Shown: one piece after another, positions 17,886 through 26,972 of the stretch
Position numbering within the stretch: the stretch's first letter is position 1
Layout of the letters: each line of letters starts with the position of its first letter
NCBI GenBank assembly: GCA_014360655.1
Contig: JACIXC010000006.1
Span: 62,001 to 126,000, forward strand
From: Actinomycetota bacterium
Lineage (GTDB): Bacteria > Actinomycetota > Geothermincolia > Geothermincolales > RBG-13-55-18
DNA length: 64,000 nucleotides
Direction: 5' to 3'
Program-made: the position numbers and the translations under genes
The notes under the pieces: model-generated
Databases searched by the model: none
What the model saw: the letters and a program-made list of their open reading frames with translations, nothing else
What the model was told of the DNA's origin: nothing

Positions 17886-19238
17886 ATGGAAGAGGAACGT
17901 CCCTACTGGAACATGGAGATGGAGCCCATCCTCAACACGCCCGGGATGAGGGAGATCCAGCTGTCCAAGCTGAAAAAGCTCCTGCGGCGCCTATACGACA
18001 ACGCGCCCTTCTACACCAGGCAGTTCGACGAGCTGGGCCTCAAGCCGGAAAAGGTCGGGAGCTTCGAGGATTTCTCCCGCGCCGTGCCCCTCTTCGACAA
18101 GGAGAGGCTGCGGGCCATGGTGGTGGAGTTCGGGGGGGACATCCTCAAGGTCATCGACCAGATCATCCCCGTCTCCGTGGACGACCTCATGATCATGGCC
18201 ACCACCACGGGAACCACCGGCGTCCCCACCCCCTATCCCATGACGCGGCGGGACATGGAGGACGTGTGGGGTGAGGCCATGGTGCGGGGGGCCTGGCGGG
18301 CGGGCATGCGCTCCCGCGACCGCGTCCTCTTCTGTTTCGCCCTCTCCATGGTCATCGCCGGCATCCCCACCATGATGGGCATGCACAAGCTGGGGGCCAT
18401 GGCCATCCCCGTGGGGGCGGAGGCGGGCACCGACCGCATCCTGCTCATGCAGACCCTCTTCCGGGGGACGGTCTATTCGGGAACCCCTTCCCTGGCCGAG
18501 TACCTGGTCGAGAAATGCCGGGAACAGGGCAGGGACCCCAGGGACCTGGGCTTCCGCATGCTCATGTGCGGCGGAGAGCCGGGGGCGGGCATACCCGAGG
18601 TGCGGGAGAAGCTGGAGTCGGCCTACGGATGCCGCATCTTCGACGCCGGCGCGGGCTTCGGGTTTTCCTGCGACCACGAGGAATACCAGGGGATGCACTG
18701 GACGGCCGACGACCTGGCCTACTACGAGCTGGTGGACCCGGAGAGCAAGGAGCCCGTGCCCCTGGAGGACGGGGCGCAGGGCGAGGCCATCTTCACCGTG
18801 CTCGAGGGCGACGGCATGGCCTGGTTGCGCACCAGCCTGGGAGATATCCACCAGGTCTTCGTATCGCCCTGCCCGTGCGGTAGGACCGGTTTCCGCTACA
18901 AGGTGATGGGGCGCACCGACGACATGCTCAAGGTCAAGGGGGTCATCGTCTATCCCGCCATGGTGGAGGGGGTGGTCACCTCCTTCGCTCCCCGGGTCAC
19001 CGGGCAGTTCCGAATCGTGCTCACCGAGAAACCTCCCCGCGTGGCACCGCCCCTGAAGATAAGGGTCGAGAGGGCCGAGGATTTTCCCGCCGAGAAGCTC
19101 CCGGAGCTGGAGGCGGAGATGAAGGAGGCCTTCCACGTCAAGGCCAAGTTCACCCCGGAGATCATCTGGGCCGAGCCGGGGGAGCTGGAGCGCTCCACCT
19201 ACAAGGGGCAGGTCTTCGAGAAACGTTACGAACAGTGA
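17886..19238 (+). CDS. phenylacetate-CoA ligase-like (PaaK family) adenylate-forming enzyme
   Basis: A 450-residue PaaK-type ligase. LKKLLRRLYDNAPFYTRQFDELGL is the family's N-terminal signature. ATTTGTTGVPTPYPMT is the phosphate-binding loop, FDAGAGFGFSCDHEEYQG the adenine/substrate segment, and GRTDDMLKVKGVIVYPAMVE the C-terminal hinge. It would activate an aryl or other bulky acid to its CoA ester. GGAGGAGGGAGGAGAG directly precedes the ATG. With the synthetase at 10340, the cluster has two acid-activating enzymes of different types. Confidence 0.85.
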   Translation: MEEERPYWNMEMEPILNTPGMREIQLSKLKKLLRRLYDNAPFYTRQFDELGLKPEKVGSFEDFSRAVPLFDKERLRAMVVEFGGDILKVIDQIIPVSVDDLMIMATTTGTTGVPTPYPMTRRDMEDVWGEAMVRGAWRAGMRSRDRVLFCFALSMVIAGIPTMMGMHKLGAMAIPVGAEAGTDRILLMQTLFRGTVYSGTPSLAEYLVEKCREQGRDPRDLGFRMLMCGGEPGAGIPEVREKLESAYGCRIFDAGAGFGFSCDHEEYQGMHWTADDLAYYELVDPESKEPVPLEDGAQGEAIFTVLEGDGMAWLRTSLGDIHQVFVSPCPCGRTGFRYKVMGRTDDMLKVKGVIVYPAMVEGVVTSFAPRVTGQFRIVLTEKPPRVAPPLKIRVERAEDFPAEKLPELEAEMKEAFHVKAKFTPEIIWAEPGELERSTYKGQVFEKRYEQ

Positions 19239-19441
19239 CGGGAGGCGGGTGGTGTCGGCGGCCGGGAAGCGTGCGGTGACGGCCGGTTTCTCTTGCGGGG
19301 AGAGCGGGCGGGCCGAGCCGGAGGCGGCGGTGGCCGGCCGGGCGGCGGCGCGGTGAGGCGGTCGCGTTCCTGTGCGTCATGGTCGGCGTGCGGGTTTCGA
19401 AGAGCCCGCCGCGGTGAGAGAGAAAGGGGGATGAAAGGGGA

Positions 19442-20299
19442 ATGCGCGCGTACAGGCTGGACGGGAAAAGGGTGGTCATCACGGGAGCGGGGTCCGGGCT
19501 GGGGCGGGCGCTTGCGCTGGCCCTGGCTTCCAGGGGTTGTCGCGTAGGCGTGGCGGACATCAACGAGGAAACGGCGCGCGAGACCCTGGAGATGGTGCGG
19601 AGGAAGGGCGGGGACGGCGAGGTCTACCGCCTCGACGTGAGCAGTCCGCGAGAGGTGGAGGCCATGGCGGAGCACTTCTTCCGGGAATGGGGCGGGGTGG
19701 ACGTCCTGGTGAACAACGCCGGCGTGGTCTCCGTGGGTTTCGTGGGGGACATCCCGCTCGAGGACTGGGAGTGGGCCTTCGGGGTGAACTTCTGGGGCAT
19801 GCTCTACGGCTGCCATTCCTTCATACCCCGCATGAAGGAGCAGGGGGGAGGCTACATCGTCAACGTGGCCTCGGCGGCGGGCCTGCTCACCCTGCTGGAG
19901 ATGGGCCCCTACAACACCACCAAGGCGGCGGTCATCGCCCTCTCGGAGACCCTGCGCAGCGAGCTGGCCCCCTGCGGGATAGGGGTCACCGTGGTCTGCC
20001 CCATGTTCTTCAACACCCACCTCCTGGACAACATGCGCTACACGGACGAATTCGAGGTGGAGTTCTCGCGGACCACCTTCCGCTACGCGAGGATGACCGC
20101 CGACGAGGTGGCCGAGGCGGTGGTCAGGGGCGTGGAAAGGAAGCGCCTCTACGTGGTGCCCCAGTTCTCCGGCAAGCTGTTCTGGTTCCTGAAGCGCATG
20201 CGCCCCGGCATGTACCACGGCACCCTGGCCTTCTTCAACCGGGACGACATCGGCAGGCGCATGCTCCTCTGGATGGCCCGCAAGGGGCTCATCCAGTGA
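19442..20299 (+). CDS. short-chain dehydrogenase/reductase (classical SDR)
   Basis: A 285-residue classical SDR with VVITGAGSGLGRALALAL (NAD(P) TGxxxGxG site), VDVLVNNAGVVS (NNAG), the Ser in NVASAAGLLT, and YNTTK as the Tyr-x-x-x-Lys pair. Asp after the second beta strand (VADIN) suggests NAD(H) preference. A C-terminal extension of about 40 residues is rich in Phe/Met/Arg. It is followed 64 bp later by a second SDR of about 30-40 percent visible similarity, so the two may be an old duplication with different substrates. Confidence 0.88.
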   Translation: MRAYRLDGKRVVITGAGSGLGRALALALASRGCRVGVADINEETARETLEMVRRKGGDGEVYRLDVSSPREVEAMAEHFFREWGGVDVLVNNAGVVSVGFVGDIPLEDWEWAFGVNFWGMLYGCHSFIPRMKEQGGGYIVNVASAAGLLTLLEMGPYNTTKAAVIALSETLRSELAPCGIGVTVVCPMFFNTHLLDNMRYTDEFEVEFSRTTFRYARMTADEVAEAVVRGVERKRLYVVPQFSGKLFWFLKRMRPGMYHGTLAFFNRDDIGRRMLLWMARKGLIQ

Positions 20300-20363
20300 G
20301 GTCGCGGGAAGACGGTGGCCGGTTCGGAAGCGAGATGCGGGAAGGGAAGGGGAGGTGAGCCGC

Positions 20364-21221
20364 ATGTCGGGAAGGAAGCTGCCGCGCAGGAAGGGAATGG
20401 AGTGGTTCCGCGGCAAGGTGGCCTTGGTCACCGGGGCGGCATCGGGGCTGGGAAGGGGGATCGCCCTGAGCTGCGTGCGCGCCGGCTGCGACCTGGTCGC
20501 CGTGGATATCGACACGGAGGGTTTGCGCGGGCTCGCCGCGGAGGTGGAGGGCATGGGCGGGTCTTGCCTTGCCCGGGAGGCGGACGTGTCCCGGCGCGAC
20601 CAGGTGGAAGAACTTGCCAGGGAGGTGATCCTGCTGAAGGGCGGGGTGGACCTCCTGGTGAACAACGCCGGCGTGGCCGTGGGCGGCGAGCTGGACCTCA
20701 TACCGCCGGAGGACCTGGACTGGATCGTGGGCGTGAATCTCATGGGGGAGATCTACGGGTGCCGCTTCTTCCTCCCCCACATGATCGAGCGGGGCGGCGG
20801 TCACATCGTGAACATCGCTTCCGTGTCGGGGTTCGCGGCCCTTCCGCTGCACATCGCCTACACCGCCACCAAGTTCGGGATCGTGGGGTTCTCGGAGGTG
20901 CTGTGGACGGAGGCCAGGAACCACGGCGTGGGGGTCACCGTGGTCTGCCCCGGGGCCGTGAGCACCTCCATCGGCGAGCGCGGGCGCACCTATTACCGCA
21001 CGGAGAAGCAGCGCGTGAGCGAGGAGAAGTACGCCGAGGCGCTGCAGAGAAAGGGCATGGATCCCGAGGTCGCCGGCAGGAAGATACTGGAAGCCGTGGC
21101 CGCGAACCGGTTCCTGTGCCTCCTGGGCAGGGAGGCCCACGCCCTCTATTACCTCAAGCGCCTCTGTCCCATGCTCATGCTGCGGACGGTTTCCGCGGTC
21201 ACCCGTTACGTCACGCGGTGA
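20364..21221 (+). CDS. short-chain dehydrogenase/reductase (classical SDR), second copy
   Basis: A 285-residue classical SDR: VALVTGAASGLGRGIALS cofactor site, VDLLVNNAGVAVGG, ASVSGFAALPLHIAYTATK with the catalytic Ser, Tyr and Lys. VAVDID again suggests NAD(H). The ATG at 20364 is chosen because GGGGAGGTGAG sits just upstream; an in-frame GTG at 20355 is part of that ribosome binding site. It probably ends the catabolic gene run, since a long repetitive gap follows. Confidence 0.87.
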   Translation: MSGRKLPRRKGMEWFRGKVALVTGAASGLGRGIALSCVRAGCDLVAVDIDTEGLRGLAAEVEGMGGSCLAREADVSRRDQVEELAREVILLKGGVDLLVNNAGVAVGGELDLIPPEDLDWIVGVNLMGEIYGCRFFLPHMIERGGGHIVNIASVSGFAALPLHIAYTATKFGIVGFSEVLWTEARNHGVGVTVVCPGAVSTSIGERGRTYYRTEKQRVSEEKYAEALQRKGMDPEVAGRKILEAVAANRFLCLLGREAHALYYLKRLCPMLMLRTVSAVTRYVTR

Positions 21222-21611
21222 GCCGCGACGCCCCGTGGCCAGGCCTCGTCGGTCGCCCCTGGCAACGCCCGACGTCTTCGTCGCACGTGGACTGGTCCTG
21301 GCATGGATGGGGCCGGAAGTGGAAAGGTCCTGACCCCGTGCATGCCTGCGACCCCGTGCTCGTCTGCGGTCCCGTACGTTCCCGCGAACCCGTACGTTCC
21401 CGTGAACCCGTGCGCGCCCGTCCTTCCCGCCGTGCCCGGCGAGTGGAATAATGGAGGTGGTCGGTTGGAAGGATGAGAGGAAAGGACGCGGGAAAAACGC
21501 GGGAGGTGTCGTGAGGGAAGGGGGCGCGTCGCCGGGAAACGGGCCACGGCCCGCCGCGATCGCGGAGGGACACTCCCGCGGGCAGCGCGTCCGGACGAGG
21601 AGAGTGAAAGG
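21222..21611. repeat. intergenic region with TGACCCC and CCCGTACGTTCCCG repeats
   Basis: A 390-bp gap without a gene. CCTGACCCCGTGCATG followed by CCTGCGACCCC (21329-21355) matches the element at 8967-8992. Downstream, GTACGTTCCCGCGAACCC and GTACGTTCCCGTGAACCC form a direct repeat at about 21376-21410. This looks like a dispersed intergenic repeat family rather than coding DNA. Confidence 0.55.
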
Positions 21612-22457
21612 ATGAGGTTCCCCAAGCCCGTTTACGGGGACGGGCCGGGATCGCTGCAGGAGATCCTCGAGGCGAACAGGCGGGAGGACGAGGCGCGCAG
21701 GCAGCGTTTCCTCGCCTTCTCCCTGGACGATTTCTTCCTCAACCTGCGCTCGCGTGACCGCCTGAGCAAGGCGCGGGTACGCCGGGCCCTCCCCACGCGG
21801 GACGACCGCGAGATAGTGGAACTGGCCATGCGCCTCATGCGCGAGGCCTCCGGGGATTACCTGAGGCTGCGCATGCAGTGGCAGCGGGAGGCGGTGGGTT
21901 ATCTTTCCAGCCTTGGCATGGAAGCATTTTCTAGGTTACACGAGGGGGAGTTCACCGTCCCGGACGGCCTCGACTACGTGGGCATGCAGGCCGAGGGGAC
22001 GCCCGAGAGGCCGCTGCGGGTCTGGGGGGGAAGGATGGGCAACTTCGCCGGCTTGAAGGCCAGGCACCTTCATATCATGGCGGAGGCGGTGGGGGACTAC
22101 TGTTTCCGGCGCGCGGCGCACTGCCGCATCGAGGTGGCGACGGCGGGTAAGTGCCTGGGCGAGGAGGGAGAGGACCTCTGGATCAAGGCCCGGGAGGCGG
22201 GCGACTGGCTCATGCTCAAGTCCCGGCGTTGCCGGGCGGAGGTGCACAGGGTGGGAAGGCTGGCGGGGCTGGATTCGCACCGCCTGGAGCTGCGCTGCCA
22301 TTATGCCGGTGCCGAGCTGGGGGCGCGGGCGAAGGAGGCGACGGTGTACGTCTTCCAGGAGGCCAAGAGCCTTGGCCTGCGCGGCAGCGGGGTCATCTAC
22401 CTGCGCCACGGCTCGCCCCCCTGGCGCACCTCCTTCCGCGTGGAGAGGCTCCCCTGA
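21612..22457 (+). CDS. unrecognised 281-residue protein
   Basis: I do not recognise this protein. It starts with ATG after AGGAGAGTGAAAGG and has ordinary high-GC codon usage. Residues 1-110 are highly charged and probably helical (EANRREDEARRQRFLAF; RDDREIVELAMRLMREAS; LRLRMQWQREAVGYLSSLG). The C-terminal half has small beta-like segments and several Cys (HCRIEVATAGKCLG, SRRCRAEVHRVG, LELRCHYAGAELG), with a repeated feel of a basic strand followed by AGxxxG. No signal peptide or membrane helix. It follows the SDR genes but is separated by a 390-bp repetitive gap, so it need not belong to that operon. Confidence 0.7.
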   Translation: MRFPKPVYGDGPGSLQEILEANRREDEARRQRFLAFSLDDFFLNLRSRDRLSKARVRRALPTRDDREIVELAMRLMREASGDYLRLRMQWQREAVGYLSSLGMEAFSRLHEGEFTVPDGLDYVGMQAEGTPERPLRVWGGRMGNFAGLKARHLHIMAEAVGDYCFRRAAHCRIEVATAGKCLGEEGEDLWIKAREAGDWLMLKSRRCRAEVHRVGRLAGLDSHRLELRCHYAGAELGARAKEATVYVFQEAKSLGLRGSGVIYLRHGSPPWRTSFRVERLP

Positions 22458-22964
22458 CGCGCCTCGTGGAAGCAGGGTAGTCCAGTCCAAGGGACCTTCC
22501 GGTGCCCGTTTTTGTGTTCACCCCTTGCGGCCACGAGTTTCCCGCGGCCGGTTGATGACGCCGGCTGATCTCCCCTTGCTTAATAAGGGGCATCATGTTA
22601 TAAATATACGGGGAATATGGTTTCTGTTCAGGTGAAGTTACGGCGTGCACGGGAAGAGGGCATGCCGGTCGTGAGGCAAAGGGCACGCAAAACGGTCGGT
22701 AAACGGGGGACGGAAATGGGGGTGGAAAAGGAATCCGGGCGCATAGGGCACCCCACGGTGAGGATCTCCTCCCCGCTTCCACCACCCGCTTGGTTCTCTC
22801 CGAGGCGTCAGGCACGCCACATGCTCTGACGTACCGTGAGGCGTTGCGTCTCCCTCGCAGGGCGTGGCGCTGGAAGAGGGCGAAGGGTTTTTCTTCCAGG
22901 AAGGGGAACCCGCCGTTTCGGTGTTCGTCGTCGATGTAGAGCGTTGAGAAAGGAGTGAGAGGGG
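22458..22964. other. intergenic region with a CCCCTT/AAGGGG hairpin
   Basis: About 500 bp without a convincing gene. CCCCTTGCTTAATAAGGGG (22572-22590) forms a 6-bp stem with a 7-nt loop. TTGCTT (22577-22582), 17 bp, then TATAAA (22600-22605) could be a plus-strand promoter for the secreted protein gene, overlapping that hairpin. Confidence 0.4.
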
Positions 22965-25337
22965 ATGTGGGGAAGAGCCAGGGAGTCAATGGTAATCCTG
23001 CTCGTCTGCGCCTGCGCGCTGCTGCTGGCGCTGCTTCCGGGAACGGCGCCTGTGCCGCTCCTTGCGCCGAGCGAGGCGTGCGCCTCCCCGGGCACGGGCT
23101 GGGTGAAGCAGGACGTAGTGTGCGCGGATTGCATGTTCTTTGACATCACCGCCGTCGACCAGAATACCGTTTGGTGTGTCGGGAGCAACTTTGCCACTTC
23201 CGGCAGCCTGGTCATGAAGACGACGGATGGCGGGGCTCACTGGCAGCGGCAGGAAACGGGCACAAGCAAGAGCCTTTTCGCCATCGATGCGGTGGACGAG
23301 CGTACCGCCTGGACGGTGGGCAATGGAATCATCCTCAAGACCACCGACGGGGGCTCGACCTGGGTCTCGCAGGGCTCGGTGAGCAACATTTACTTGTTGG
23401 GGATCTCGGCGGTCAGCGACCAGGTTGCGTGGGCGGCAGGCCTGGAGGGGGAAACACCCTCCTCATTTACCTACCACGGCGTCGTCCTCAGGACCACCGA
23501 TGGAGGAAGTACATGGAAGTGTGTAAAAACGGGCGCAGGCGCTTCTGAATGCTATTACGACGTGGACGCCGTCGACAAGGATAAAGCCTGGGTGTCCGCC
23601 ACGGGAGGAGCCCTCAAGACCACCGACGGCGGCGGTTCCTGGAGTTTCCATAACATTGCTGCCGGCGGCCAGTTCAGGAAGATATCCAGTCTCGGGGATG
23701 GCAAGGTATGGGTGCTGGGAAACGTGATGAGTACCGGAAAAGCGTTGTCCGTTTACGTTTCCGGCGATGGCGGCGGTTCCTGGAGCGGCTACCATTTCCC
23801 CATCGGCTACACTCCCATGATCACGGCGGGCATCTCCGTGGTGGACGGGAACAACGCCTGGGTGGCCGCGATGCCAAATGAGACGGCGGGGATGTTCAAC
23901 ATCGAGGGCTACGTGTTCAGGACCACCGACGGCGGCGCGAGTTGGGGGCGGCTCCAACCCTGTGGCGACGTTATTCCGACGGCGGTGTGCACGGCCGGCG
24001 CGGACACGGCATGGGTGGCCGGCATGGGGAGCATAGCGAGGACCACTGACGGCGGCGCCACCTGGACCTCCCAGCTACCCGCGCGATACGATTTCCACGC
24101 CGTGGACGCCAGGGCCGGGTCGGGGGTTATGGCCGTCGCGTCGGGGGGTATGCAGGTCACCTACGCGCACCTCTTCAATCCCGCGCTCCCTGAGAACCTG
24201 TGGCTTGGAGGGCCCGTGGATGCAAGCGGGCAGGTAGACGAGGACCTCCTTGGGGTGACCGTGGAGCAGGACTGGTACTGGGCCGTGGGCGTGGACGGTA
24301 CGGTGATCAAGGCCCCCACGCCGGCGAGTACGGGAGCCATGGCCAACCAGTCGCTCGGGATTACCAACGACATCCACGCCGTCTCCTCCGCCGGCGCCGA
24401 CACCGTCTGGATCGCGGGGGAGAACGGCATCATGAAGACCACGAACGGCGGGGATACCTGGACGCCGCAGGTGGTCATCCCCCAGACCGTCTATGCCATC
24501 TGCGCCGTGGACACCCAGACGGTGTGGGCTGCGGGCCAGGGTGGACTGCTGGGAAAGACCACCAACGGCGGCGCCACCTGGGTTACCCAGGACTCCGGCA
24601 CCACCGCCGACCTCCACGGCATCGCCGCCGTGAACGCCCAGACGGCCTGGGCGGTGGGAGCGGGCGGCACCATCCTCAAGACCACCAACGGCGGCGCCAC
24701 CTGGGTTCCCCAGACCTCCGGCACCACCGCCGACCTCCACGGCATCGCCGCCGTGAACGCCCAGACGGCCTGGGCGGTGGGAGCGGGCGGCACCATCCTC
24801 AAGACCACCAACGGCGGCGCCACCTGGGTTCCCCAGACCTCCGGCACCACCGTGACCCTTCGCGGAGTGGCCGCCCTGGACGCGCTGAACGCCTTCGCGG
24901 TGGGGGATGACGGCACCATCCTCAGGACCGAGGACGGGGGAGGCACCGGTGTGGAGCTGTCCGTCACCGCCGTGGCCCCCAACCAGGCCACGCAGCTCAC
25001 CTACAGGATCAACCTCACCGTGTCGGGAACCGGTTTCGAGCCCGGGGCCAAGGTGAGGCTGGAGAAGGGATCCACGGTCATCAAGGCCTTCAACGCCAAG
25101 GTGGTCTCGGATACCCAGATCACCTGCAGCGCGGACATCCTGGGGGCCAGCCCGGGAGCCTACGACGTGGTGGTGGCGAACCCGGGAGGCGGGGAGGCGC
25201 GCCTGGAGAAAGGCTTCACCGTTACCTCCCCTTGCGGCACGGGAGGCGGCACCGCCGTGCTCATGCTGGGCCTCTCCCTCGGCCTGCTCTCCCTGGCGGG
25301 CTGCGCGAGACGCCGGGGACGCAGGAGGCGGGCATAA
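22965..25337 (+). CDS. secreted Asp-box/YCF48-type beta-propeller protein with IPT domain and C-terminal anchor-like tail
   Basis: A 790-residue exported protein. The N-terminus is a signal peptide (MVILLVCACALLLALLPG after two Arg). Most of the chain is repeats carrying the Asp-box-like KTTDGGxTW / KTTNGGATW motif with a preceding AVDxxxAWxVG strand, as in YCF48 and sialidase-like beta-propellers. An IPT/TIG domain (VTAVAPNQATQLTYRINLTVSGTGFEPGA...) follows at about residues 670-755. The last 35 residues are CGTGGG, a hydrophobic stretch and RRRGRRRR, resembling a tripartite C-terminal sorting or anchoring signal. Start 22965 has AAAGGAG upstream; ATG 22989 is an alternative. Function is probably extracellular binding. 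Confidence 0.82.
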   Translation: MWGRARESMVILLVCACALLLALLPGTAPVPLLAPSEACASPGTGWVKQDVVCADCMFFDITAVDQNTVWCVGSNFATSGSLVMKTTDGGAHWQRQETGTSKSLFAIDAVDERTAWTVGNGIILKTTDGGSTWVSQGSVSNIYLLGISAVSDQVAWAAGLEGETPSSFTYHGVVLRTTDGGSTWKCVKTGAGASECYYDVDAVDKDKAWVSATGGALKTTDGGGSWSFHNIAAGGQFRKISSLGDGKVWVLGNVMSTGKALSVYVSGDGGGSWSGYHFPIGYTPMITAGISVVDGNNAWVAAMPNETAGMFNIEGYVFRTTDGGASWGRLQPCGDVIPTAVCTAGADTAWVAGMGSIARTTDGGATWTSQLPARYDFHAVDARAGSGVMAVASGGMQVTYAHLFNPALPENLWLGGPVDASGQVDEDLLGVTVEQDWYWAVGVDGTVIKAPTPASTGAMANQSLGITNDIHAVSSAGADTVWIAGENGIMKTTNGGDTWTPQVVIPQTVYAICAVDTQTVWAAGQGGLLGKTTNGGATWVTQDSGTTADLHGIAAVNAQTAWAVGAGGTILKTTNGGATWVPQTSGTTADLHGIAAVNAQTAWAVGAGGTILKTTNGGATWVPQTSGTTVTLRGVAALDALNAFAVGDDGTILRTEDGGGTGVELSVTAVAPNQATQLTYRINLTVSGTGFEPGAKVRLEKGSTVIKAFNAKVVSDTQITCSADILGASPGAYDVVVANPGGGEARLEKGFTVTSPCGTGGGTAVLMLGLSLGLLSLAGCARRRGRRRRA
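24594..24839 (+). repeat. perfect 123-bp tandem duplication inside the beta-propeller gene
   Basis: 24594-24716 and 24717-24839 appear identical over 123 bp and encode one 41-residue propeller blade twice. The next blade has diverged. Identity at the DNA level means a recent duplication or ongoing homogenisation. Confidence 0.85.
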
Positions 25338-25396
25338 GAGCAGGCGGCAGGTTAGGTTCTCCGGCTTGCCCGCCGACTTGGTGAGGAGCGAGGCGA

Positions 25397-25430
25397 CATC
25401 CCCTTCCCGGCCCGTGCCGGGAAGGGGATG
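25397..25430. terminator. perfect 15-bp-stem hairpin between the propeller gene and the CRISPR array
   Basis: CATCCCCTTCCCGGC (25397-25411) and its exact complement (25416-25430) enclose the 4-nt loop CCGT. No T-run follows on either strand, so it is not a textbook intrinsic terminator. It lies exactly where plus-strand transcription of the propeller gene and minus-strand transcription of the CRISPR array would collide. A short CGCATT...AATGCG dyad follows. Confidence 0.6.
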
Positions 25431-25828
25431 CGCATTACGCATGCACAATGCGGTAGAAGTTTCAATCCGCGCCCCACGCGCGGGGGGCGACAGTCCATCA
25501 TAAGATTCCCTTAAATAAGAAAGGGTTTCAATCCGCGCCCCACGCGCGGGGGGCGACACGGTTGGAGGCGATATGAGGGTGTTGGTGGTGTAGTTTCAAT
25601 CCGCGCCCCACGCGCGGGGGGCGACATGAGAGGCGTCGGGACGGTCGTCGCATTATCGGAGTTTCAATCCGCGCCCCACGCGCGGGGGGCGACCCCTTGC
25701 GAAAGCGTTGTTCGATTATCTGAGCCTGTTTCAATCCGCGCCCCACGCGCGGGGGGCGACGTACTTGCCGCCTGGATATGGTGGCGGGACAGGAAGTTTC
25801 AATCCGCGCCCCACGCGCGGGGGGCGAC

Positions 25829-25863
25829 CCGTGGAGTTTCATGGCAATATGCCAGTCACGGTG
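25829..25863 (-). repeat. duplicated CRISPR spacer A, first copy
   Basis: A 35-bp spacer beginning CCGTGGAGTTTCATGGCAAT on the plus strand. An identical spacer occurs at 26164-26198, five units closer to the leader. The flanking spacers differ, so this is not a block duplication. Confidence 0.95.
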
Positions 25864-26163
25864 GTTTCAATCCGCGCCCCACGCGCGGGGGGCGACAGTT
25901 CAATTATCCCACGGGCGTGGCCTGTGACGGGTTTCAATCCGCGCCCCACGCGCGGGGGGCGACCCCATTCCCTCGGCCCGCCAGCCTGGGATCATGTTTC
26001 AATCCGCGCCCCACGCGCGGGGGGCGACTGCCTCTGCGGATGGCCTGCGCCACGAGGGCACAGGTTTCAATCCGCGCCCCACGCGCGGGGGGCGACGCGT
26101 GTGATCATCATGGCCTGGGAAGACACATCGGTTTCAATCCGCGCCCCACGCGCGGGGGGCGAC

Positions 26164-26198
26164 CCGTGGAGTTTCATGGCAATATGCCAGTCACGGTG
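26164..26198 (-). repeat. duplicated CRISPR spacer A, second copy
   Basis: Identical over 35 bp to the spacer at 25829-25863. Confidence 0.95.
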
Positions 26199-26939
26199 GT
26201 TTCAATCCGCGCCCCACGCGCGGGGGGCGACATTATCAGGGTTTAATCCTTGGTGATCCTTTATTGGTTTCAATCCGCGCCCCACGCGCGGGGGGCGACC
26301 CGGCGTCCTACCCACTTACTCTATTTGATTGTCGTTTCAATCCGCGCCCCACGCGCGGGGGGCGACCCGAGCCGGATGGGGAGGCCGGCGCGGACGAACT
26401 GGTTTCAATCCGCGCCCCACGCGCGGGGGGCGACATGCCCAGGGGACTGATTTAGTATCCATTTACTGTTTCAATCCGCGCCCCACGCGCGGGGGGCGAC
26501 GGTTTACCTGAATCTTGGGTGCAAAGGCTCCAATAGTTTCAATCCGCGCCCCACGCGCGGGGGGCGACGGTGATCCACCCCACCCGGCTTATAGGCCTCA
26601 ATGTTTCAATCCGCGCCCCACGCGCGGGGGGCGACCGCCGCCATGGTGCGCCTGGTCGATCCCACCAAGGTTTCAATCCGCGCCCCACGCGCGGGGGGCG
26701 ACGCTTGCGTTCCGTGGCCCGCGAGATGGCCACGCAGTTTCAATCCGCGCCCCACGCGCGGGGGGCGACCAGGCCGACCAGCTGTACGCCACCATGAGTG
26801 AATTGTTTCAATCCGCGCCCCACGCGCGGGGGGCGACGCCATTGAAGCGCTGGGCGTACCACAAGCTGGGGGTTTCAATCCGCGCCCCACGCGCGGGGGG
26901 CGACTTAAAGGAGGTGAAAGACATGCCCTTCGACAAGGA

Positions 26940-26972
26940 GTTTCAATCCGCGCCCCACGCGCGGGGGGGGAC
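26940..26972 (-). repeat. variant CRISPR repeat (position 30 C to G)
   Basis: On the plus strand the repeat ends GGGGGGGGAC instead of GGGGGGCGAC. It is one of only two repeat variants noticed, both in the leader-distal fifth of the array. Confidence 0.9.
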
